NCBI RefSeq assembly: GCF_933775445.1
Contig: NC_065875.1
Location: forward strand, 17,979,555 to 18,043,554
Reading direction: 5' to 3'
Source of the DNA: Argentina anserina
Lineage: Eukaryota > Streptophyta > Magnoliopsida > Rosales > Rosaceae
DNA length: 64,000 nucleotides
The notes below the pieces were generated by a model that was not told the DNA's origin, ran no database searches, and saw only the letters and a list, made by a program, of their open reading frames with translations. The position numbers were made by a program, and so were the translations under genes. This document shows positions 37,021 through 45,855 of the stretch, piece after piece (within the stretch, counting starts at the first letter, position 1; each line of letters opens with the position of its first letter).

Positions 37021-38304
37021 TACGTACGATTTAATGTAAATACAAATTCAGTAAATAAAATTTACTAAATTACCCTTTTTACAATTTACTTTTTACATTT
37101 ACCGAAAGTAAATTATAATTACATTTACCGTAGGTAAAACTTAATTACATTTACCATACGTAAATAAAATTTACATTTACATTTACCGTTACATAGTAAA
37201 TTACCAAAATACCCTTTCAGTCGAAACTATTTACTCCGCCTCACACGGCGGCGCGTGTGGCACACGCGCCACCTCCGGCCGGCAGCGCGTGGGGCCCACG
37301 CGCCGAGCCCAAAACCGGCGCGTGTGGCGCCACCACCACCCCAAAACCGTCCTCCTTTCTCCCCTCTTCCTCCCTCCGCTCCTAAGCAGCCCCTACACCA
37401 CCCCACGCCTCCCCACGCGCCGCCTAAAGCGGCGGTATTCCTAAAATTCCTCCTCCTCCGATTCTCACTCCACAATCATTCTAAACTATCCCAAATTCAA
37501 CATCAAACACTCAAAACCAAACAACACATCCATTAATACCTTGATCGAAGTTTGAATCTCCGATTTGGTCTCGGGAGGGCTTGGATCGTCGATGGTCTCC
37601 AAGATGAAGGCAGGGAGCACCAAGCGAGGATCGGCGTAGAGAAGTCCTCCTCCGTGCTCGTGCTTCGTCGGGGGTGCGCTTAGGATGCGGACGTCTCTTC
37701 TGCCGAGTCCAAGGTCGGGTGGAGCTCCGGTGCTGTGTGAACGGCGTGTCGAGCTTGGGGTCGGTAGAGAAGGGTCGCGTGATGCTTCCTAGATAGGCGG
37801 TGGGCGACACGGTGGAGCGGTGAGGGAGATCGGCGTGCGTTTTCTGAGGAGGGGAGGGTGAGTCGGGGAAGGAGAGAAAAACCCGAGAGAGGGAGAGAGA
37901 AGAGAGAGCGGCGGGGTGAGAGAGAAGAGAGAGAAAGGGTTTCTGATTATGGAAACCCTAATCTCATAATTATCTATTTATACTAGTTTCTAAATCGGAA
38001 ACTAAGTTCCGACGTTAATAACTTTTACCTCCGACGTCCGATTTGAACGCGTCACATATCCACGAACTCGTATCGACGAGCTCTACAACTTCCGTGAAGA
38101 AAGTTTTCCCAACCGAGCGACGAAATAAAAGTCGATAAATTCGTTCGGAAACGTAACGTTTTCTTATTAAACGTTCTCGGAACGTTTCCGTTCCCGTTTC
38201 GTAACGTTTGCAAGTAATCATATTCGGTTTAGATCAAACTTCACAACTTAATAGAATTTAATTCAATTCAAATATCGTTTGAAAACGAGGGTTATTACAA
38301 TATA

Positions 38305-38669
38305 TGGGAACGTTAACTTCATGCATGGTTCTAAACAAATGATCAAAATTTAAGAAGGGACCTTGAATCTTCATGGGTGGCTGATGTCGAGTGTTTAATC
38401 GGTTGGCATATATTCGATCTGTCTTTACTATTCTAGCAGGAACCCTAACACATACTGATCAATTTTCCTTACAATTAAACCAACCAATCAACTTGCATTG
38501 TGATACCTCGCAAGTTCTATATTCGATCTATCTGCTGCGCCGGAGTACTTGTATCACAGTCGATATTCTGATATATACCTGCAATATACCCTTATTATAG
38601 CTCATAATTATCATAATTAATTCACTCTGTAAGTGGTCTTAATCTTCTCCATCATTAACAGATATATAT
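38305..38669. other. Intergenic upstream of gene C
   Basis: AT-rich sequence between the young Gypsy element and the gene C promoter. No feature recognised. Confidence 0.4.
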
Positions 38670-38722
38670 GGTGCCCACAGACCACAGTGTCTAAATGTGA
38701 TACCACCACATCCTTTATTCAT
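38670..38722 (+). promoter_or_regulatory. Conserved upstream element of gene C
   Basis: GGTGCCCACAG and, after a short insertion, AATGTGATACCACCACATCC, the block found before genes A and B and pseudogene D. Here it lies farther (about 0.4 kb) from the candidate TATA sequence at about 39116-39125 (GTATATAAATA). Confidence 0.5.
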
Positions 38723-39146
38723 GCTCTGTCAGTGCTCGTGGAACCTTTCCTAATCGGTCTCCGGATTCACTTTACAAATGATCCAAGTTAACAAATTATA
38801 TCTTATAATTTTGATGCAGGGTGTTATAATTATAACAAGACTGGGAAATATCTTTATTGCATCACCTTCAATTCACCCACCCAATCTTTATCTACCCCAA
38901 ATGGAAATGGAAATAATTGACCATAAATTATTTATTTATTGAATATCAACCTTAGATTATCAATTTAGGTTAATATCATGATTAACGTATCTGGTGGACA
39001 ACAATTTTGTGTTACCCCCACTTCTTCATCCAATTTTATAGTGCTCATCAAGTTATCGACTGCTCTCATCAACAAAATTATATCTCCCAACTCTCTGAAA
39101 CAGTGGCCAACTTAGGTATATAAATATAGAAATCTATATATAGGGC

Positions 39147-39490
39147 TTCTCGGATACGGTGATTCCGGCCACCGGCGACGCGCAACGACGGCGCCGACTA
39201 GCACATCCGCACTCCCCTCCTCCCAGCGCTCCTGCCTGTGCCGGCCGGAGCTGCAGCGCCGTCGTGGGGCGGCTGGAATCTCAAAATTTCAAGTTTCTAG
39301 ACACCGTACGGAGATTTCGAGATTATGGCCGCCGAAGGCCGGCGTTGCAACTCCGGCCAGCACAAACAGGAGTGCTGGGAGGAGGTGAGTGTGGCTGTGC
39401 TGGTCGGCGCTGTCGTTGCGCGCCGTCGGTAGCCGGAATCGCCGAATCCGCACCATACGAACGGTGCGGACGTCCGCATCTGAGAATTTC
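39147..39490. mobile_element. GC-rich foldback element in the 5' region of gene C
   Basis: Two arms of about 100 bp (about 39161-39260 and 39341-39440) are inverted repeats: GATTCCGGCCACCGGCGACG at the left pairs with the complement of CGCCGTCGGTAGCCGGAATC at the right. The loop is about 80 bp. The outer edges are TA-rich (TATATATAG at the left, TCTATATATATATATA at the right). The right edge carries GGTGCGGACGTCCGCA, as in the element at 26836-27209. It lies between the candidate TATA box and the 5'-UTR intron, so it may be transcribed as a long hairpin. Confidence 0.85.
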
Positions 39491-39567
39491 TCTATATATA
39501 TATATATTTATGCGAAGCTCTTCAGCCTTCTCGCACTTGAAGATACTTTTCTCTTAGCAAAAACGTG

Positions 39568-39659
39568 GTAAACACTTGTTTCAACCTTCATGTTTTTTGA
39601 ATTAATCATTTTGTACTTGTATAAGTTTCTAGTTAATTTCTATGTGCTTTAAATTACAG
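39568..39659 (+). other. 5'-UTR intron of gene C
   Basis: Donor GTAAACAC after AAAACGTG, acceptor AAATTACAG; the start codon follows 17 bases later. Same position relative to the start codon as in genes A and B. Confidence 0.6.
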
Positions 39660-39676
39660 GTTTATAAACTCAGATC

Positions 39677-40105
39677 ATGAAGACTACCTTAACACTTCTG
39701 GTGTTCGTTGCCTTTGTCCTGGTTTCTGCATCTCTGCAATCAAATGCATCGAGGCCCAAATACGATCGTGGCCTTGTCGTTGGCGATTTTGATCGATCCG
39801 GACGATTCCCAAGGACACCAAATGATGTCCCGACGGCTGCGGTGGACTCTAAAGATACCAAGGTCGACACTGTGTCTGATCAAAGCAAGGGTTCAGGAGA
39901 AACGAAAGAAAGTACCGGAGACAGTAGCACTAGTACTAGTACTGATGCGAAGACCAACGATGAAGATGATGTGAACCCGTCTTATAAACACTATGGAGGT
40001 ACTGGTTCGAAGTCTGATTCATCAACCGACACTCACCGTTATTATTCTGTGGATGACCGAACCGGTTCAAGCTCCAACGATGATGGACGCAAGCCCCAGA
40101 ACTGA
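39677..40105 (+). CDS. Putative small secreted protein, copy C
   Basis: 142 residues from the first ATG after the 5'-UTR intron. Residues 1 to about 25 form a signal peptide (MKTTLTLLVFVAFVLVSASL, with likely cleavage after SNA). The mature part is hydrophilic, without Cys, very rich in Ser, Thr, Asp and Lys. The C-terminus (about 100-142) aligns with genes A and B: N-x-SY-x-x-YG, then GSK-x-D, HRY(Y/F), DD and a terminal KP(Q/H)N. Outside the signal peptide and this C-terminus the protein has diverged, with a longer Ser/Thr-rich linker. This pattern, conserved ends around a variable middle, is typical of secreted peptide precursors. I cannot assign a known peptide class: CLE, CEP, PSY and PIP signatures are not evident. 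Function unknown; secretion is a good inference. Confidence 0.78.
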   Translation: MKTTLTLLVFVAFVLVSASLQSNASRPKYDRGLVVGDFDRSGRFPRTPNDVPTAAVDSKDTKVDTVSDQSKGSGETKESTGDSSTSTSTDAKTNDEDDVNPSYKHYGGTGSKSDSSTDTHRYYSVDDRTGSSSNDDGRKPQN

Positions 40106-41636
40106 TAATGACCGCTTCCAATCAAAGACGATGGATCGAGGTAGCTAGCTAGCTAGCTTTCTTCCATATGTATAATAGATAAATTCGGTGTGCCTATATA
40201 TAGCCATATAGGTTGGTTTCATAAATAAGTAGAACCAGTGTCTTGTGAAGTGTGCTAACACGAGTTCGGTTTCACTGTGTCTAGCGCGCTAGCTAGCTTG
40301 TTGAATCCAGTGTGATGTTGTGTGGCTTAATCCTTAGGCCAATAGTATGTATTTTGCTTTGGCAGTTTATCTATATAGCTTACATAAACATAATCGAACC
40401 CCATAGCATACATACATAATGCATGGCTAACTATTGACATCTTCTCTGCCTGTTCCACTATAAGTTACAAATTAAGAAATTACAAGGGAATCTAAGTAAC
40501 AGTTCATATGTGTATCTAAGTTGTACGTGCTGCTGCTACTGCTAGGCAGGATCAGAAAATTCAATTGAAAAATATAAATATTTGGACATTAATCTAGTTA
40601 GCCTTATTAAATCATTCACAAGCAATATCTATATCATTTTCAAGCAAATACTAATCGCAGCCTTAATTAGGCTTGGCAAGAACTTCTGTGATCCCTTTCA
40701 GAAAAAAAAATTGTATGAATTTGTCAATTGGCGATAAATTTCCCCTGATATAAGAAAAATTTAAAGTTGCAAACTCAATTACATTTCAAATATTATGATT
40801 TTTTTTGTTTCATTTATTCTCGTTTCTTTTCTTAAAGTATATTTTGTGTTCATCAATGTCTCTTTAGAGCGTGTTTTGAAGAACGATGGGTTTAGATGTA
40901 CAATTTTGAATGAAAGTTAACTTGTTAGAAGAAAAAAAATTCTAAATTATCCAGCTTAAATTTCAATTAGGTAGCCCAAAATGCCAAAGTGAATCCAAAC
41001 TATGCCCATGATCAATCAAACTTACCGATAATTATTAGAAACGTCAGTAAGATAAATTTCGACTAAAGAAACAAAAACAAGGCTGGAGTAGCTAATAAAA
41101 AGGTTTTACATTAAACACGTGAGTAACTAGCTAGGTGAATCACAATTTGGCAGCCCACCTAGATCAAGCATGAACTTCATTCAAGTAGAATTCGTCTTAT
41201 TTTAGTTGGGTTTTACAATTATAGATTCATTAAGGAATAAGGACCTCGATCTGTTCCACAATCCCACATTCAGCTCTCAAAGCCTTCATTGATTTCATGC
41301 AAAGACTCTTAAATCAAGCTACAGACGAACTCTTCATCATTCTACCGCATGCGTACAAACTACATAGATGAAATTCTTCTATATCTCCGGCTGGTTGTTT
41401 TAGCTTATTACATTGATAGAACACTTTGAGATTTCTTTCTACATGCTTTTACAGAAAATCCGATTTTTAGGGTTATCTCAGAAGTGAACTCAATTATTTG
41501 AATAGCAGTCACTATTGTGTTACCCATTATTCATCATTAAGTACTTAAAGTCAACAATGAAATTAATTAAGTACCCTAATTATCAATCCGTAATCATCAA
41601 TTAATCCAATTGTGCCTTGTATTCTCTCCATAGTCG

Positions 41637-41680
41637 TGGTGCCAGAGTCTTTTAATGTGATACCACCACATCCTTCTATG
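41637..41680 (+). promoter_or_regulatory. Conserved upstream element of gene B
   Basis: GGTGCCAGAG and AATGTGATACCACCACATCC, about 85 bp before TATAAAT at 41744-41750. Same layout as gene A. Confidence 0.55.
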
Positions 41681-41812
41681 TATGCTTGTTCTGATTATAG
41701 TGCTCAGCCCTAGTACTGTTAATTATCTCAGTCTCCAATTGCCTATAAATTGCAACCTCTAGAATCCCTTCTGTCAGATAGATATTTCTTCAGACACTGG
41801 ATATTTCTCGAG

Positions 41813-41923
41813 GTATGATTTATCCTCGACAACCCTAGCTCTGAGATTCAATCTTGTTATCGATAATTTCTTGACAAATATAGCAACTTATGTTATTAAC
41901 CTATATACTTCTCATTTGTGCAG
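41813..41923 (+). other. 5'-UTR intron of gene B
   Basis: Donor GTATGATT after TTTCTCGAG, acceptor TTTGTGCAG. Orthologous in position to the intron of gene A. Confidence 0.65.
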
Positions 41924-41941
41924 AATCATTTACGTATCGTC

Positions 41942-42295
41942 ATGAGGACCATACCTGTCATATGCGCCGTTATTGGTTTTATGTTGATGGTGGCATCTCT
42001 GCAGGCCGATGCCAATCGGTTTGTTTTGAAGGACCGTCACTTGGCTCAAGTTAAGAACGATCAAACTCTGCAGGATCGAAGCGCAGGGGTTCCAAGTAGC
42101 GGTTCAAAAGACCAGGCTCCGTCTCAGCCCCGGACCTCAGACAAGGGAACCAGCAAAGGCTTCAACAGCGATGCTAAGCATGAGGATCAAACCAAAGACG
42201 ATGCAAACGAGAGTTATGGTAAGTACGGACATGGCTCTTCCAAAGATGACTCTCACCGTTACTTTACCGACGATACATTCAAGCCGCACAACTAA
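41942..42295 (+). CDS. Putative small secreted protein, copy B
   Basis: 117 residues from the ATG at 41942. The signal peptide is residues 1 to about 24 (MRTIPVICAVIGFMLMVASL, likely cleavage after ADA). The mature part is Cys-free, basic and acidic in turn, with RFVLKDRHLAQVKNDQTLQ, a Ser/Pro/Gln-rich middle, DAKHEDQTKDD, and the conserved end ESYGKYGHGSSKDD to KPHN. It appears to be the best-preserved family member: the middle shares DAK and acidic residues with copy C, which copy A has lost. TATA box, 5'-UTR intron and AATAAA (42382-42387) are all present, so it is probably expressed. Role unknown; a secreted peptide or small apoplastic protein is the simplest reading. Confidence 0.78.
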   Translation: MRTIPVICAVIGFMLMVASLQADANRFVLKDRHLAQVKNDQTLQDRSAGVPSSGSKDQAPSQPRTSDKGTSKGFNSDAKHEDQTKDDANESYGKYGHGSSKDDSHRYFTDDTFKPHN

Positions 42296-42584
42296 TTATC
42301 ATCGTACGTACTGATCAGGAGCCTTCATGAATCAAGGACGTGATGTATTATGTAAACCTGTGTGTAGTTTTTATTTTAGGTAATAAAGTGGAACTCAGTA
42401 GCATGTGGCCAAATATCCAAATTACATTTGGGAGGGCGCATGTTTACGTATTTCACCAGATTTTAGACGGTAATCAGCTCTTGCCGTGTATGTGTGTTTG
42501 AATTGAACCCTTATGATCATTATATATCAATCGTGTTGTGTATCATATAATCACAAGCCATATGACTACATGCTAGGACAAAAG

Positions 42585-42734
42585 CAATGTTCTAAAAATC
42601 CCCGCCCAGGACCGTCTAGGCGCCCGGAGACCCTTGACCGTCTCGATTTTAGGCCGATTAATCCCCGATTAATCTTCTAGACGCTGGTTTTTAGTTGTCC
42701 GCCCGATTAACGCCTAGCGTTTTTTAGAACCTTG
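42585..42734. mobile_element. hAT-type MITE, 150 bp
   Basis: Terminal inverted repeats CAATGTTCTAAAAAT and CAAGGTTCTAAAAAA (complement of the right end), with a perfect 8-bp duplication GACAAAAG (42577-42584 and 42735-42742). Block A has a single GACAAAAG and no insertion, confirming the empty site. Confidence 0.95.
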
Positions 42735-43053
42735 GACAAAAGCCGTCCTAATTCAAGACCCGAAAGCTAAAACGTACATAAGAGAAGAAAGTTGGGGCTC
42801 GTCTGAATATATAACAGCAAATTAAAGTAAACAAAGGGAGATCGAGCCTCAAGCCCTTAATCGTTTATTGGCCATGCTCAAAGGAAACAGTGACCAAATC
42901 AACAACATGAACAAATGATCGACTCCCTTAAGACCTAATTAAGTTAAAATTGTTTGGAACACGATTATGAACCGAGTGTATCCGAAGCACCTCACAAGTC
43001 GATCGGTTCTGTGCGAGTTGCAAACACATCAATTAGCATGATCCTATACCTAC

Positions 43054-43084
<31 letters not shown>

Positions 43085-43287
43085 TTTTTACCATACATCG
43101 CTTGAAAATAAATTGGGTCCATAATTAACACAATTTTTTAATTGCTACAACACCGACCACCTTCAACTGAAAGTACTAGATTATGGGTCGGTAATATTTG
43201 CAGTTGCATAAGAACGTGCCCCAAAGATGAATGTTGGCCAATTTTCGTTTTTGAAAGTGAATGCAAAAGCCTTAGTTTATGCAAAAG

Positions 43288-43421
43288 TTGACTGAGTCGT
43301 ACTATGAACTCAGTTTCGATTCACTGTTACTATAAGATGATTTCAATATATTTGAGATTGTTTTAGAGTTTTCATGGCTTCGATTTCGAGTTTTATCATT
43401 CGGAATTTCGGGGTTGTGATA
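43288..43421 (+). mobile_element. Terminal fragment of a Gypsy LTR
   Basis: It resembles the last 130 bp of the plus-sense solo LTR (48020-48150), with GAGATTGTTTTAGAGTTTTC and an end near GGGGTTGTGATA. The rest of the LTR is missing. Confidence 0.65.
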
Positions 43422-43608
43422 ATTTTTCTCATTGAAACCAAATATTACCACATGATATTAAGAATGAGAGATGCAAGACAAGGGCAATTATGCATGGTAC
43501 TTCTCGCCTACTCTTTTAGTCACAGTTGAAGAAAGATTATTGAAAGAAAAGAAAAACTTGTGAGATATGAGATCAAGAAATATAAAATGATTTGGTAAGT
43601 ACTTTATA
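43422..43608. other. AT-rich spacer
   Basis: No feature recognised. Confidence 0.4.
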
Positions 43609-44045
43609 CGTTATGCTAAAAGTTCATGATCGTAAGGTACTTATATTTTTCCTAGATATTGGTTGTCTTTCTTATATGTAATTTTTCTTATTCCTAGATA
43701 ATGTTGTCTTCCTTGTAGACATATTTTCTTTTGCTAAAAATTCTTCATTGTAGGGTACTCATCTTTTCCTAAATAATATTATCTTTCTTATAAGTATATT
43801 TTTCTTATTTTAAATAAGACAATATTGTCTTTCTCGTAGGTATATTTTCTTATATTAAAAGTTATTCATCGTAATGTACTCAGTTTTTTTCCTAGATAAT
43901 ATTGTCTTTCTTATAGGTATATTTCTTATTTTAAACAAGACAATGTTGTCTTCCTTTTAAGTATATTTTCTTATGCTAAAAAATCATCATCGTAAGGTAT
44001 TCATTTTTTTCCTAAACAATGTTATCTTCTTTGTAGGTATCTAAA
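43609..44045. repeat. Tandem repeat, about 121-bp unit, 3.6 copies
   Basis: Units start near 43609, 43730, 43851 and 43973 with (T)ATGCTAAAA-like sequence. Each contains TCATCGTAAGGTA-like, CCTAGATAATGTTGTCTTTC-like and TAGGTATATTTTCTTAT-like blocks. Within a unit the TTGTCTT-TATATT part is itself roughly duplicated. Confidence 0.8.
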
Positions 44046-45189
44046 ATAATACACCTCTTATCGAGGTATTCAAAAAACTCATACACATAATTCAAGTGTT
44101 TTACGTAAATCTTTTATGTTATGGATTTTACCTAACTCCTAGAGGTTAAGTATATCTTCAAACGACTCCTATTAGTTAGGTATATTACAATATGTATGAA
44201 ATAGTCAAATAAATATTTATGTAATTTTAGTGATAATAATTACCTATAATGAAGATAGCAATAATTGAGCTTTAATTATGGAATAATCTCAACCAATTTT
44301 GGTTAGGATGTGATAAATTAGCATGGAATCAGGATTGTGGTTTTTTATTTGAGTTCATGGCATTTTTAGAAAATATTTGTAAAATTAGGTTACGTTATCT
44401 ACGTCCAATCTATATTTTTTAAATTAATAATCAACCTAAAAATAGAATTGGGTGTAAATTTAAGAGGTGGGTTTAATGTAAAACAGATCTACATGTTTGG
44501 GTGTATATCTAAATGCCCCATGTATTAATTAATTCCCAAGTATAGGTATGGGGTAACATCGATCATATGTTGGTATCCAAACTTATGGTTTCATCAGAAT
44601 ACCTCATGAACTCTTTCATTTCAGTCAATCATATACAACTGGTAATCGCTCATTCTCCGTCCAAATTAGATATCAACTCAGGTGATGTGACTCTTTTTTA
44701 AAATTAAATTAGACGTTAACAGGGATTGCGGTATGTGACTACTCCTTTGGTTAAGTTTTTGTTGTTCAAGTGCACAACTACTTCTGTAGCAGAAAGCCAA
44801 AATTCGAAATCTGCAGCTCTAGGGAGCACTGCTTGACTGCAGACTGCTTTTCTTTACAACTTACATGTGCAAGTTTTCAGCTAGCATTAATAATCCAGAA
44901 ATCTGAAATCGAAAAGAATCAAAAGAAGGCACAATGCAATACGCCAAAATCTGCTTCTGCTTGATTTCTTATGTTCTTAAATACACAAATCAGATGCAAA
45001 ACCCAAAAATTAAATGATCAAATAATGGCAAATCGAGGTTGCCAATACTCACACTGTCAATGATCTAAATGAAAGCCAGGCAAGGCCAGGCAAAGGCAAA
45101 ACAATGAAATGAAAAACCCATTGTCACATTCCGCAAACAACTAAAGTCAAGTGAGGCGGAGCTCAAGAAGCAAAGTGAGGTTATTCAAG
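44046..45189. other. Intergenic, nothing assigned
   Basis: AT-rich sequence with short open frames lacking any recognisable motif or splice context. Confidence 0.4.
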
Positions 45190-45850
45190 ATAAGGGGTGT
45201 ATGAGCCGAGCCGAGCTGATTACTAAGTTGTTCATGTTTGGCAAGTTTTCATTTGATCGAACTCGAACCGCGCTAAAATTTGATTTTTATCCTTCATGTT
45301 CAAGCTCGAGTCGGCTTATAAAACCTCGAACTAGGCTCGGGTCGGCTCATTTTGTTAGACGAGCTCAAACTCGAATCAAGCTGTTTTGAATCATATGAAA
45401 CTAAAATTTTAAAATTCAGAAATTCAGAAAATTCAAAATCTGATGTCCTAACATCACACAAAATCCATTTTATTTGTAATAAACTAAAAATAACAAATTA
45501 AATTCATTATTGAACGTAAAATTTTTAACTAATTATTCTATAAAGAAGCTTTTTAGCTCATTCTAATTAATATTATATTCTTACTATTATTCTTATATAA
45601 AAATTATACTTTATATATACTATAATAATTAATAAGTCAAGATTAATAAATAAACGAGCTGAGCTTTTAACGAGTCTGAGCTAGTTCGCGAGTTAAACGA
45701 GCCGAATGAGCCAAATAATTGTTGTTCAACCTCAGCTCATTTTCAAGGTCGGGCTTAATATTGAGTTCAATCTTGGTTCATTTAACTTTACGAGCTCTAT
45801 CCGAAGAAGATAAAAGCGAACCGAACACAAGTCGAACACGAGCGGCTCGA
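45190..45850. repeat. GAGCCGAGCTCG-rich repeat
   Basis: Both flanks of this stretch are rich in GAGCCGAGC, CTCGAGC and GAGCTC-type words, around an AT-rich centre (about 45410-45640). The left and right flanks are loosely inverted. This word pattern is common in plant dispersed repeats. Class not determined. Confidence 0.45.
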
Positions 45851-45855
45851 GCCTA

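Larger units (their letters stand above)
28434..38299 (-). mobile_element. Young non-autonomous Ty3/Gypsy LTR retrotransposon
   Basis: The left (3') LTR is 28434-31431 (2998 bp) and the right (5') LTR is 35245-38299 (3055 bp). A perfect ATATA duplication flanks them (28429-28433 and 38300-38304). The initiator-Met primer site TGGTATCAGAGC abuts the right LTR; a purine-rich tract abuts the left. Outside a minisatellite the LTRs differ at only about three positions that I saw (such as C/T near 30327 and 37195), so insertion is recent. The 3.8-kb interior keeps only part of integrase and shreds of gag-protease; reverse transcriptase is not recognisable. It must have moved using proteins from a related element. 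Confidence 0.95.
40525..43280 (+). repeat. Segmental duplication, copy B
   Basis: Counterpart of 998-4694 in the same orientation. It lacks the 0.87-kb insertion seen in copy A and the segment at about 3877-4148, and carries a 150-bp MITE (42585-42734) that A lacks. Confidence 0.85.
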
